A DNA stretch of 64,000 nt from G963662655 sp963666875 (GTDB lineage Bacteria; Cloacimonadota; Cloacimonadia; Cloacimonadales; JAIOQZ01): positions 1 through 64,000 of the forward strand of contig CAXXPU010000009.1 of NCBI GenBank assembly GCA_963666875.2. The letters run 5' to 3'. Within the stretch, counting starts at the first letter, position 1; every line of letters starts with the position of its first letter. The notes below the pieces were generated by a model. That model searched no databases and was not told where the DNA came from. It worked only from the letters and a program-made list of their open reading frames with translations. The position numbers and the translations under genes were made by a program. This document shows, piece by piece, positions 18,394-27,122 of this stretch.

Positions 18394-19239
18394 ATGCGGA
18401 ACATTCACGTGAATGAGATCATTCCGGTGGTCCGGCAACTGTGCATCGACGCCAACTACTACATCGGCGAGGATGTCCTGAAACGTATCCGCGAGATGCG
18501 GGAGACCGAGGAATCGGACACCGCGCGCGAGGTGCTGGACATCCTGCTCGCAAACTACAAGCTGTCGGCGGAAGAGAAGATGCCATCCTGCCAGGATACC
18601 GGCGTGGCGGTTGTTTTCATCGAACTGGGACAGGAGGTTCACATCGAAGGCGGCGATTTCGTCGAGGCCATCAATGAGGGAGTCCGGCAGGGCTACAAGG
18701 ACGGCTATCTGCGCAAATCACTGGTCAACGATCCCATCATCGATCGGAAGAACACCGGCGACAACACGCCGGCTCTGATCTACACCGATATCGTCCCGGG
18801 CGACAAACTCAAAATAACCATCGCGCCCAAGGGCGGCGGTAGCGAGAACATGAGCGAAGTCAAAATGATGAAGGCGGCCGACGGCATCGAAGGCGTGGTC
18901 GATTTCGTGGTGGACCGCATTAGACGGTCGGGCGGCAATCCCTGTCCGCCGGTGGTTGTAGGCGTCGGACTGGGCGGCAATTTCGAACAGAGCGCGCTGC
19001 TCGCCAAGAAATCGCTGCTGCGTCCGCTGGATCGGGAGAACCCCGATCCGAAGTGGGCGAAGGTCGAGAAAGAAATCCTCGAGAAGGTCAACAAGCTGGG
19101 GATCGGGCCGCAGGGCTTCGGTGGCAGGACCACCGCGCTGGGCGTCAGCATCCTCCATAAACCGTGCCACATCGCCTCCATGCCGGTGGCGGTCAACGTT
19201 CAGTGCCACGCGGCACGGCACAAGAGCGCGGTGCTATGA
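18394..19239 (+). CDS. Class I (Fe-S) fumarate hydratase, alpha subunit
   Basis: N-terminal half of the two-subunit 4Fe-4S fumarase/tartrate dehydratase family; with the beta subunit (19963-20520) it interconverts fumarate and malate. It is 281 aa. The three cluster cysteines are in MPSCQDTG, GGNPCPPVVVGVGLGG and NVQCHAARHK. It contains PKGGGSENMSEVKMM. AAGGAG precedes the ATG. Its stop overlaps a methyltransferase start (ATGA), so that gene sits between the two subunits. L(+)-tartrate dehydratase is the alternative; the position after sucCD favours fumarase. Confidence 0.93.
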   Translation: MRNIHVNEIIPVVRQLCIDANYYIGEDVLKRIREMRETEESDTAREVLDILLANYKLSAEEKMPSCQDTGVAVVFIELGQEVHIEGGDFVEAINEGVRQGYKDGYLRKSLVNDPIIDRKNTGDNTPALIYTDIVPGDKLKITIAPKGGGSENMSEVKMMKAADGIEGVVDFVVDRIRRSGGNPCPPVVVGVGLGGNFEQSALLAKKSLLRPLDRENPDPKWAKVEKEILEKVNKLGIGPQGFGGRTTALGVSILHKPCHIASMPVAVNVQCHAARHKSAVL

Positions 19240-19952
19240 GCTTCAGCGCCTTCCGCAGGACCCCTCTCTTCCATCGACTCAAGCTGATCGCGCTGCCCAT
19301 CCTGCGCCCGTTTTTCAAGACGCGGATCAAGCGCTGGGCGGAGTTCACCTACTGGAAAGAGCAGTGGGCAAAGGAAGGCGGCACCTTCGCAAACGACCAC
19401 TATCAGCCATTGATGCTGGCGATCGCCGGCGAGAACGATGCGGAATTCCTGCGCGACAGGATCGTCGCCGACTTCGGCTGTGGGCCGCGCGGAAGCCTCT
19501 GCTGGGCAAAGGATGCCCGTCAGCGCATCGGAATCGACGTGCTCATCGACCAGTACGCGAAACTGGGAATATCCAAGCATGACATGGTCTATGTCCGCAA
19601 CACCGAGCGGCAAATACCGCTGCCGGACAGCTACGTCGATGTCATGTTCGTGATCAACGCACTGGACCACTGCTCCGACCTGAAAAACTCGTGCCGGGAA
19701 ATCCTGCGCGTGATGAAGCCGGACGCGCTGCTCATAGGCTCCTTCGGACTGGAGGAGGAGATGAGCGCCGCCGAGCCCACCACACTCACCATGAAGAAGC
19801 TCCGGAAAAACCTTCTCGACAAACTCCGCATCGAGCGCATGATCCTCGCACCCAAGGGACCCGACGGCGACACCTACGTTCACATGAAGAACCCGCCCGA
19901 GACTATCCCCGACGGACCGCGCATCCTGTGGGTCAGAGCAACCAAGCCTTAA
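19236..19952 (+). CDS. SAM-dependent methyltransferase of unknown target
   Basis: A 238-aa class I methyltransferase. Motif I is VADFGCGPRGSL, motif II IGIDVLIDQY, and a post-motif region has INALDHCSDL and an EILRVMKPDALL strand typical of this superfamily. It starts in an ATGA overlap with the fumarase alpha stop, and the fumarase beta gene starts 10 bases after its stop. The N-terminal about 45 residues are basic, with TRIKRWAEFTYWKEQW, and could help membrane association. The substrate is unknown; small molecule, sugar or lipid are all possible. Confidence 0.85.
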   Translation: MSFSAFRRTPLFHRLKLIALPILRPFFKTRIKRWAEFTYWKEQWAKEGGTFANDHYQPLMLAIAGENDAEFLRDRIVADFGCGPRGSLCWAKDARQRIGIDVLIDQYAKLGISKHDMVYVRNTERQIPLPDSYVDVMFVINALDHCSDLKNSCREILRVMKPDALLIGSFGLEEEMSAAEPTTLTMKKLRKNLLDKLRIERMILAPKGPDGDTYVHMKNPPETIPDGPRILWVRATKP

Positions 19953-19962
19953 GGGAGACACC

Positions 19963-20520
19963 ATGGCAAAGACCGTCTATCTGCAAACGCCTCTGAAATC
20001 CGAAGACCTCGACAAGCTCGAAGTGGGCGACAAGGTCTATATCTCGGGCATTATCTACACCGGTCGGGACGCCGCGCACAAACGGCTCGTGGCGCTGCTC
20101 GACGAGAATAAACCGCTTCCCTTCGACGCCGAGGGCTCGGTCATCTACTACGTGGGACCGGCTCCCGCGCCGCCCGGAAAGCCCATCGGTTCCGCCGGAC
20201 CGACCACCAGTTACCGCATGGACCCCTACGCGCCGGCACTACTCGACGCAGGCATGAAAGCCATGATCGGTAAAGGCCCGCGCGGCGATGGCGTCGTCGA
20301 ATCGATGAAGAAGAACCACGCCGTCTATCTGGCTGCCATCGGCGGCGCCGCGGTGGTGGTGGCGAAGTCGATCAAAGAAGCAAAAATCATAGCCTACGAA
20401 GACCTCGGCCCCGAAGCCATCCGCGAACTCAAAGTGGAGGACTTCCCCTGCATCGTCGCCAACGATACCTCCGGCAACGATATCTACAAACTCGGCGTGG
20501 AGAAGTTCAAGAGGGATTGA
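19963..20520 (+). CDS. Class I fumarate hydratase, beta subunit
   Basis: C-terminal half of the Fe-S fumarase, 185 aa. It has LKVGD-type VGDKVYISGIIYTGRDAAHK, YYVGPAPAPPGKPIGSAGPT, TTSYRMDPYAP and MIGKGPRGDGV, all typical, with the final strands INDL-like NDTSGNDIYKLG. GGGAGA precedes the ATG. Its separation from the alpha gene by a methyltransferase gene is unusual, because these subunits are normally adjacent or fused. Confidence 0.93.
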   Translation: MAKTVYLQTPLKSEDLDKLEVGDKVYISGIIYTGRDAAHKRLVALLDENKPLPFDAEGSVIYYVGPAPAPPGKPIGSAGPTTSYRMDPYAPALLDAGMKAMIGKGPRGDGVVESMKKNHAVYLAAIGGAAVVVAKSIKEAKIIAYEDLGPEAIRELKVEDFPCIVANDTSGNDIYKLGVEKFKRD

Positions 20521-20608
20521 CGAGGAAGGTTTCTGTCGATTACCCCGGCTTTCTGTGATGGAGGGTCGGGGCGTTCAAACATTTATTGCTCTTCTGCTTA
20601 AAAACTAT

Positions 20609-20635
20609 TTGACAAGAACTTTTGTAAAGTATATT
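20609..20635 (+). promoter_or_regulatory. Probable sigma-70-type promoter of the Sel1/HNH pair
   Basis: TTGACA at 20609-20614 and TATATT at 20630-20635 with a 15-base spacer in an AT-rich stretch, 19 bases before the ATG at 20655. The spacer is shorter than the ideal 17, so this is a plausible but unproven promoter. Confidence 0.5.
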
Positions 20636-20654
20636 CTCACATAACGGAGGTTCT

Positions 20655-21728
20655 ATGGAAAAAATGGTGTGTCTTTCAATCCTGTTATTTATTTGCATCT
20701 GTGCGATAAACGCCATGGAGCAATCCGAGATCGACTCATTATTAGCTACAGCTGAAGCTGGCGATTCTGAAGCACAGTACGAACTAGGATTAGAATTATA
20801 TTCTGAGAATGATTTTGAGCATGCTTTACAGTGGTTTTTAAAATCGGCAGAACAAGGCTATCCATATGCTCAATTGCAATTAGGCATATTGTATGAAAAA
20901 GGAAAAGGTTGTTTTAGAGATGATGCAGAAGCTTTCAACTGGTTTTTGAAAGCAGCACAGCAAAATCTTCCAAGAGCTCAATGGTTGGTTGGAGATTGTT
21001 ATAAACATGGCATCGGGGTGGAGAAAAATCCAAACATGGCTTTTGCGTGGTTTAGAAATGCTGCTATGAAAGGTGATATGCTTTCGGAATACTCTTTAGC
21101 AGATTGTTATTTAAACGGTTACGGTGTCGAAGAAAATGTTAGTTTTGCTGTGAAATACTATCAGCAATCGGCAAAAAAGGGATATGATTATGCACAATTG
21201 AAACTTGGAGTTTGCTACCTTTTGGGAACAGGTGTAATCAAGGATACATTGATTGCAGTTCATTATCTTGCAGAATCTGCAGAGCAAAAAAATCCAAACG
21301 CACAGCTTCTCCTTGGTAAATGTTATTACAATGGTTTTGGGAACGTGCAAAATTATGCGAAATCTGTTGAGTTGTTTTCGGATTCCGCTGAGCAAGGGAA
21401 CCCTGAAGCACAAATGTATCTTGCTAATTGTTATTTCTGTGGCAATGGGGTTGCTGTTGATTATGATATAGCATTTCACTTATACAAAAAATCTGCTGAA
21501 CAAGGTAATGCGAAGGCTCAGTGGGGACTGGGACTTTGTTATTACCGTGGTTATGGAGTTGTACAAAATTTACGCAAGGCATATTATTGGTTTTTAATAG
21601 CGTCAGTTGAGATTGGTGACGCTAAGCGAGAAAGAGACGAGGTAGCAAAGCAGTTAACACCAAAACAACGTGATGATATCCAGCAAAGAGCGACTATATG
21701 GTACGAGGAACATCAGACTAATGAGTAA
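20655..21728 (+). CDS. Secreted Sel1-repeat protein
   Basis: A 357-aa protein with a signal peptide (MEKMVCLSILLFICICAINA) and about eight Sel1-like repeats of the form AQLQLGILYEKGKG / AFNWFLKAAQQ from residues about 30 to 330. Sel1 repeats form alpha-helical solenoids for protein binding; the signal suggests a periplasmic location. CGGAGG lies 4 bases before the ATG. The gene is distinctly AT-rich and overlaps the next gene by 8 bases, so the pair probably moved together. Confidence 0.83.
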   Translation: MEKMVCLSILLFICICAINAMEQSEIDSLLATAEAGDSEAQYELGLELYSENDFEHALQWFLKSAEQGYPYAQLQLGILYEKGKGCFRDDAEAFNWFLKAAQQNLPRAQWLVGDCYKHGIGVEKNPNMAFAWFRNAAMKGDMLSEYSLADCYLNGYGVEENVSFAVKYYQQSAKKGYDYAQLKLGVCYLLGTGVIKDTLIAVHYLAESAEQKNPNAQLLLGKCYYNGFGNVQNYAKSVELFSDSAEQGNPEAQMYLANCYFCGNGVAVDYDIAFHLYKKSAEQGNAKAQWGLGLCYYRGYGVVQNLRKAYYWFLIASVEIGDAKRERDEVAKQLTPKQRDDIQQRATIWYEEHQTNE

Positions 21729-22620
21729 ATGCAGATTGTGCCAGAAAGAAGCTTCTTTAAAAAAGAGCCATCTCCATCCAAAATTTGTTTACGATTGGTT
21801 GAAAGAAACAGGCACTACCGGTAGGTTACGAGGTGCAGAAAATGTCAATATACCTGTTCAGGATGGAGATAAAATTGAATTGCTCTGTAATGATTGTGAA
21901 CAACGTTTCAGTGTGAATGAAAAGTATTTTGCAGAAAATATTTTCTATCCTTATGTCAATAGTTTGGATGAATTCATGAGGAGAATAGAGAAAGAACAAG
22001 TATTCTCATACGATGAACGTCTGCTGAGATTTATAATATCATTACAGTGGAGGCGGGCCGTAACCAAACCCAAGGTTTTCAGTGATTTCAATAACTCTGA
22101 TAAAATGAATAGGGAAGTAGTCAAGGCAGAACAAGCTTGGAGTGATTATTTACTTGAGAAAAGAAAGGATACTGGCGTAGGTTCAACGTATATGATTTTC
22201 TTCTGGAACTTCATTGAAGCAGAAGGTGCTTCCTTTGAAGGATTACCTCCAAGAATCAATTCACATTTACTTAGAAATGTTGATAGTACGTATGCGGCCT
22301 GTGAAAACTCTTTGTTTATGTACTCAAAACTTGGGCCAATTGCATTTATTACGATGCTTTTTCCCACTTCTGTCCCGAAAATGCCTGACTGTCGAGTGAA
22401 AAGGAGCGGTAGTATCTCGACGTCGCAGATTTTAGGGAATATTCACATAAATGAATTTCTTTTTAGAAATCGCCCAAGTGAAATCAATGCAATTATCGAA
22501 CAAATTTCCGATACTCAAAAAAGTAAAACCATCCAAAGAATGCAACAGAATCCAGATCGGGCATACAATTCACAAGCATACAAAGTGTTGCAAACCGATC
22601 GGGAGCTGCGCAAGAAGTAG
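21721..22620 (+). CDS. HNH/treble-clef-like zinc protein, unknown function
   Basis: A 299-aa AT-rich protein. The N-terminus has CRLCQKEASLKKSHLHPKFV: a CxxC, then Ser-His-x-x-Pro, followed later by CNDCEQRF. This resembles a treble-clef zinc site like that of HNH nucleases, where the His lies in an SHL(I)xP motif, but a catalytic Asn/His is not obvious. The rest is helical with no known motif. The start at 21721 overlaps the Sel1 gene stop, suggesting coupling. A role in nucleic-acid cleavage is only a guess. Confidence 0.62.
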   Translation: MSKCRLCQKEASLKKSHLHPKFVYDWLKETGTTGRLRGAENVNIPVQDGDKIELLCNDCEQRFSVNEKYFAENIFYPYVNSLDEFMRRIEKEQVFSYDERLLRFIISLQWRRAVTKPKVFSDFNNSDKMNREVVKAEQAWSDYLLEKRKDTGVGSTYMIFFWNFIEAEGASFEGLPPRINSHLLRNVDSTYAACENSLFMYSKLGPIAFITMLFPTSVPKMPDCRVKRSGSISTSQILGNIHINEFLFRNRPSEINAIIEQISDTQKSKTIQRMQQNPDRAYNSQAYKVLQTDRELRKK

Positions 22621-22678
22621 ATAGATATTCTCTTTGTTTTAGCTCTGCTGCATGATGAGGGGGAGAGCCAAGAAAATG

Positions 22679-22782
22679 ATAACCCCCCTTAATCCCCCCT
22701 TGTCAGGGGGGTGAGTGAACGGACATGCTTGCGCTCGATCACTTCCTCACCCCCCTGACAAGGGGGGATTAAGGGGGGTTAT
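22679..22782. repeat. Long perfect inverted repeat (37-base arms) between convergent genes
   Basis: Arms 22679-22715 and 22746-22782 are perfect reverse complements with a 30-base loop. Each arm carries CCCCCCTTAATCCCCCC followed by TTGTCAGGGGGG. It sits between the convergent HNH-like and phosphofructokinase genes and could act as a bidirectional terminator, but its form matches widespread small non-autonomous repeat elements. Confidence 0.85.
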
Positions 22783-22799
22783 TCAATATTCCTGAAGCT

Positions 22800-23897
22800 C
22801 TAGTCCCCCAGACAGATACCGAGTCCGCGCGCGGTGTGGAGGATATTGGAATCCATGCCGATGTAGTTGTACTTGGAGATGGCTTCCTTGATGGGCACGG
22901 CCTTGATGTCCTGATCGCGGTAGGCGACCATGTAGCCCCACTTCTCCTGCATGACCAGCTCGAACGCTTTTACGCCGAACTGCGTCGCCAGGACGCGGTC
23001 GAACGCGCATGGCGAGCCGCCGCGCTGCAAGTGACCGAGGATCGAGACGCGCATGTCCTCTTCGATGCCGACTTCCTTGAGCTCCGCCATGAGTCGTATC
23101 CCGGCGCCGCCGAGGCGGATGTGCTCGTAGCCGACCTCTTCGCTCTTCTCTCCGACCACGGAACCGCCCTTGGGCTTGGCGCCCTCGGCGATGACGATGT
23201 TCACGAAGCCGCGTCCACGCTGGTATCGACTGCGGATGCGGTCGCGGATGACGTTTATGTCGTAGGGGATTTCGGGGATGAGGCAGATTTCAGCGCCGCC
23301 ACCAATGGCGGAGTAGAGAGCAATCCAGCCGGCATCGCGTCCCATCACCTCGAGGATCATGGTGCGGTTGTGGCTTTCGGCGGTCGAGACGAGTTTATCC
23401 ACCGCGTCGGTGGCGATCTCGACGGCTGTCTGGAAGCCGAAGGTGAAATCGGTGCTGGCGAGGTCGTTGTCGATGGTCTTGGGCACGCCGACGATGTTCA
23501 GCCCCTTTTCGAAGAGACCCTGCGAAATCCGCTGGGAACCGTCGCCGCCGATGCTGATCACGGCATGGATGTTCTGGTACTTGAGGGTGCGGAGCAGTTC
23601 GTCGGAGCGATCGACTGTTGTCCACGTGCCGTCCGCATTCTCGATAGGCCAGGCGAACGGGCCGCCCTTGTTGGTGGTGCGAATGATGGTGCCGCCCTTG
23701 ACGTGGATGCCCGCGACACGGGATTTATCCAGTCGGACGATCTCCATCGGTTCCTTCAGGACGCCGTTGTAAGCTTCGATGCTGCCCAGAACTTCCCAGC
23801 CCGGTTCCTGGCAGGCGCGTTTAACGATTCCACGGATGACGGCGTTCAGACCCGGACAATCTCCTCCACCGGTTAAGACCAGAACTCGTTTATTCAT
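22800..23897 (-). CDS. pfkA: 6-phosphofructokinase, predicted ATP-dependent
   Basis: Phosphorylates fructose 6-phosphate at the committed step of glycolysis. It is 365 aa, in the family range. It has LTGGGDCPGLNAVIRG, ISIGGDGSQRIS, VGVPKTIDNDL, MGRDAGWIA, and RGGSPCAFDRVLA. In the phosphofructokinase family a Gly after GGD (GGDGS) favours ATP, while Lys in PKTIDND is also seen in PPi enzymes; Gly plus Lys is the pattern of the mixed group III ATP enzymes. That is a prediction. The start at 23897 follows AGGGGGA; a longer in-frame start at 23960 lacks support. Confidence 0.93.
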   Translation of the reverse strand: MNKRVLVLTGGGDCPGLNAVIRGIVKRACQEPGWEVLGSIEAYNGVLKEPMEIVRLDKSRVAGIHVKGGTIIRTTNKGGPFAWPIENADGTWTTVDRSDELLRTLKYQNIHAVISIGGDGSQRISQGLFEKGLNIVGVPKTIDNDLASTDFTFGFQTAVEIATDAVDKLVSTAESHNRTMILEVMGRDAGWIALYSAIGGGAEICLIPEIPYDINVIRDRIRSRYQRGRGFVNIVIAEGAKPKGGSVVGEKSEEVGYEHIRLGGAGIRLMAELKEVGIEEDMRVSILGHLQRGGSPCAFDRVLATQFGVKAFELVMQEKWGYMVAYRDQDIKAVPIKEAISKYNYIGMDSNILHTARGLGICLGD

Positions 23898-23979
23898 GAT
23901 TCCCCCTGAGGTGTTCAACATTCTGAATACGTAGAATATTGCATGGAATAAGTATGGCAAGCAAAAAAAAGATGGAGAC

Positions 23980-26727
23980 TCAGGAGTTGGTGGTCAGTTG
24001 GTGTGCTGCCAGCGACATCTCCTTCAGCGTATATGGTTTCTGGATGAAGAGATTCGCGCCGGCGTCCATCACTTCTTGTACGCGGCGGTCCATGCGATAG
24101 CCGGAAGCGATTGCGATCCGTACGTCCGGATTGACCTTCTTGATCTCGAAGTAGGCCTCCTTGCCAGACATATTCGGCATGACCATATCCATGATGATTG
24201 CGTCGATCTCATTCTGACGCTGCTTGTAGGTCTCCACGCCGATTTCTCCGTCTTCGGCGATGATCACCTTGTATCCCAGCACGCGAAGGATATCCCGAGC
24301 CGTTGCGCGGATGATATCGTTGTCGTCAACGACCAGGATTGTGCCGGATCCCCTCAGTAGCGACTCTCTCTTCGCCGAAGCCTCTGTCACTTGCTGGGAT
24401 TTCTCGACCGCGACAGGGATGAAGAGATTGAATACCGTGCCGATCCCAACCTCGGAGTAGATGTCGATGAATCCGCCATGCTGACGGATGATGTTGTAAA
24501 CCATCGACAAGCCCAGCCCGGTTCCCTGGATCTGCTTCTTCAAGGAGAAGAACGGCTCGAAGATCTTGGATACGGTGTTCGTATCCATGCCAACGCCGCT
24601 ATCGCCGATGGATAAACGCCAGTATTTTATCAGTAGGGCTTCGGGGTGATTTTCCGTGAATATCGAATCCGCATCGATCTCCTTGATGGAAATGGACAAT
24701 TGTCCGCCATGTTTTTCGGATGGATCCCGCATGATGGTCATGGCGTGAGAGGCGTTGATGAACAGGTTGAGAAGCGCTTGTTCGATCTGGTTGGCCTGGG
24801 CCCGGCACAATGTTTCTTCGCCGGGATACTCGGTGATAATCTCAATCGATTTGTCGAAGGTATTGCGGCATATCTGCAAAACGTTCTCGACCGATTTTCG
24901 CAGATCGATCTCCTTGAAATTGATTTCCCGTTTCTGCGATATCGTCAGGAGTTGCTCGACGACTTCCTTTGCACGTGTTGCGGATTGACTGATGATATCC
25001 GAATAGCGAATCAACTTGTTTTTATCAACCTTGTCCTTCGCCATTTCATACTCGATCAGGGTGATCGTTCCTGTTATTCCGCCCAGAATGTTATTGAAAT
25101 CGTGCGCCAGTCCACCTGCGAGATTGCCGATAACTTCCATCTTCTGCGCCTGAAGAAGCTGTCGATCCTTGATGCTGGCTTCCGTGATGTCGTCGATTCG
25201 CAGGACGACTCCACTGATTCCGTTTAGTTGTAATGGATTGAAATGCACTTGTAGGTATCGCTCTTTGTCCCTGTACATACACTGAAACACGATTTGGTAA
25301 TGCTCATTGGTTTCAAGCGAAAGATTGAATTCATCCTTGTGTTCTTCAAGGAAGGGCAGGCATTCAAGGTACTGCTTCCCGATCGCCTGTTCTCTTGGAA
25401 TACCGGTGAAATCGCATGCGGTTTGATTCCATTGAGAGATAACGCCATCCGAAGCAACCGTGATCAGGCTGGAATCAAGCGAATTGACGATGTTGTCCAG
25501 ATACTCCCTCGCGGCTTTCGATTGCGCTTCGGCGATCTTGAGTTTGCGACTCTCTTTCTGGATTTCTTCGCTGGTTTCCTGGAGCGATTTCATGAAGGAA
25601 TTGAAGTACCCCGCCAGGATGTATATCTCGTTGTTCTTGATTACGGGAACCCGCACGGAGAGGTCGCCGTTCGAACCTTTCTCGAAAGCCGTCTGGAGTT
25701 CCCGGATTGGTTTGATGATCGTATTGCGCGACCAGATAAAGAACACGACGAAGATGGTCAGGGATGTAACAAGGAAGAATAGCATCAGATATTTGAAAAT
25801 CGACAATGGATAGTAGAACTCACTGTAGTAGCCAGTTGATACGACGATCCATTTGAGCTCGGGATAATCGTTGAAATAGGCGATCTTCCGACGGGCTTCT
25901 TTCTCGGATTGATTCTTCCAGCTGTATTCGAGACTGCCGTTCCGTTCTGTAATGAAGTACTGCATCAACGGGAATCCGGAGTTGTCTTTCAATTGGCTTT
26001 GATTGCCAGTGAGTGTCGGATGGATTACAATGTTTCCCTTGTAATCGATGACAGATGCGTATCCGGTTTTTCCGAACTTCTGAGAGGAAATTACTTCTTG
26101 AATATCATGGATTTCAATCAAGCTGAGGAACTCGTCACGGTAGGATGATGCAGCGATTACCCATTGCCAGGGTTCATAATATGCAATGTACATGGCTTTG
26201 TTTCGAGGAAATTCATCGCTTGGATTTTTCCATTCGTATTCCATATAACCCTGTTTCATTTGGAAGGCACGTTGAACGAATTCGAAAGTGCTGACGTCCT
26301 CGCCTTCCATCTGAGGATGTACGGCAAGGGGTATATGGTCTTTTCCATACGAGATATCCCATACGAAGATGTATCCTGTATCACCGATGGTCTGCGAAAG
26401 GAGTACTTTTCGGAGTTCTTCGATCCCTTTTTCACGAGAGATGTCACCATCCCGAATCATTTCATCATATCGATGAATTATTTCGAGGTTCTTTTCAGCG
26501 ATAGCGCGCAGATAGTTTCGTATCGAGACATCAACGGCTTGTTTGGTTAGCTTGAGTGTGCTTGCAGTAGCTGATTTTAGCTCTGTTTCTATCGAATCTT
26601 CGATATTCGCCTTTAAAATGAAGAATGCGATTGAAAGGAAAAGGACGAACAGCAGAAGCATTACCGAAAACAGTAATATTATCTTTATGTTCAGGTATAT
26701 ATTCTTGTTTCGAATTTGATACCCCAT
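23980..26727 (-). CDS. Membrane hybrid histidine kinase with Cache sensor, PAS and receiver
   Basis: A 915-aa sensor. Two membrane segments (about 15-38 and 305-328) flank an extracytoplasmic double Cache-like domain with repeated AIGDTGYIFVWD/FGKTGYASVIDYKG strands. Then come HAMP (about 330-385), coiled coil, PAS (about 405-510), a kinase core with His542 in LAHDFNNILGG, N-box NLFINASHAM, GDSGVGMD, GTGLGLSMVYNI, and a C-terminal receiver with VVDDND, phosphoacceptor Asp847 in IMDMVMP and Lys in IQKPYT. The ligand is unknown; Cache domains usually bind small molecules. GGGAAAGAG precedes the ATG. It lies between phosphofructokinase and a ligase with no separate regulator adjacent, so output probably goes through a distant phosphotransfer protein. 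Confidence 0.93.
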   Translation of the reverse strand: MGYQIRNKNIYLNIKIILLFSVMLLLFVLFLSIAFFILKANIEDSIETELKSATASTLKLTKQAVDVSIRNYLRAIAEKNLEIIHRYDEMIRDGDISREKGIEELRKVLLSQTIGDTGYIFVWDISYGKDHIPLAVHPQMEGEDVSTFEFVQRAFQMKQGYMEYEWKNPSDEFPRNKAMYIAYYEPWQWVIAASSYRDEFLSLIEIHDIQEVISSQKFGKTGYASVIDYKGNIVIHPTLTGNQSQLKDNSGFPLMQYFITERNGSLEYSWKNQSEKEARRKIAYFNDYPELKWIVVSTGYYSEFYYPLSIFKYLMLFFLVTSLTIFVVFFIWSRNTIIKPIRELQTAFEKGSNGDLSVRVPVIKNNEIYILAGYFNSFMKSLQETSEEIQKESRKLKIAEAQSKAAREYLDNIVNSLDSSLITVASDGVISQWNQTACDFTGIPREQAIGKQYLECLPFLEEHKDEFNLSLETNEHYQIVFQCMYRDKERYLQVHFNPLQLNGISGVVLRIDDITEASIKDRQLLQAQKMEVIGNLAGGLAHDFNNILGGITGTITLIEYEMAKDKVDKNKLIRYSDIISQSATRAKEVVEQLLTISQKREINFKEIDLRKSVENVLQICRNTFDKSIEIITEYPGEETLCRAQANQIEQALLNLFINASHAMTIMRDPSEKHGGQLSISIKEIDADSIFTENHPEALLIKYWRLSIGDSGVGMDTNTVSKIFEPFFSLKKQIQGTGLGLSMVYNIIRQHGGFIDIYSEVGIGTVFNLFIPVAVEKSQQVTEASAKRESLLRGSGTILVVDDNDIIRATARDILRVLGYKVIIAEDGEIGVETYKQRQNEIDAIIMDMVMPNMSGKEAYFEIKKVNPDVRIAIASGYRMDRRVQEVMDAGANLFIQKPYTLKEMSLAAHQLTTNS

Positions 26728-27122
26728 CTCTTTCCCTTTCTCTTAAGTACTTCGGAATATTACAGTGTGAATCACTCAATGATAATATAATGAAAACAAT
26801 TCACGACAAACATGTTTTTCATAAATTATCATGGGCGAGACAGTTGCTGGCATGATCATTGCCAATGAATTGGAATTCCAAAGGTATGCCCGCAGGATGT
26901 CGCAGACTGTAGTATCTGAAAAAACAGATGGCTCAATGGGTGAGGCGTAAAGGTTCGCCATGTGACTATCAGTGATTGCATCACAGGTGATCCCATAGTT
27001 TCGGGTACTTATCGGAAATAATAGATCACGGAAAACAACGCAGTGTCATCGCGGATGATTCTGCTGAAATAGACTCAATCAACTTGTTCAGGTATCGCCG
27101 GCGTCCCCCTACGGATGCCGGT
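26728..27122. other. Intergenic region without recognisable gene
   Basis: About 395 bases between two minus-strand genes. I see no coding sequence or tRNA-like structure. A GCCGG...CCGGC-type hairpin (about 27093-27120) lies just after the ligase stop and may end its transcript, though no T-run follows. The kinase promoter should lie in the AT-rich part near 26780-26820 on the minus strand. Confidence 0.5.
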
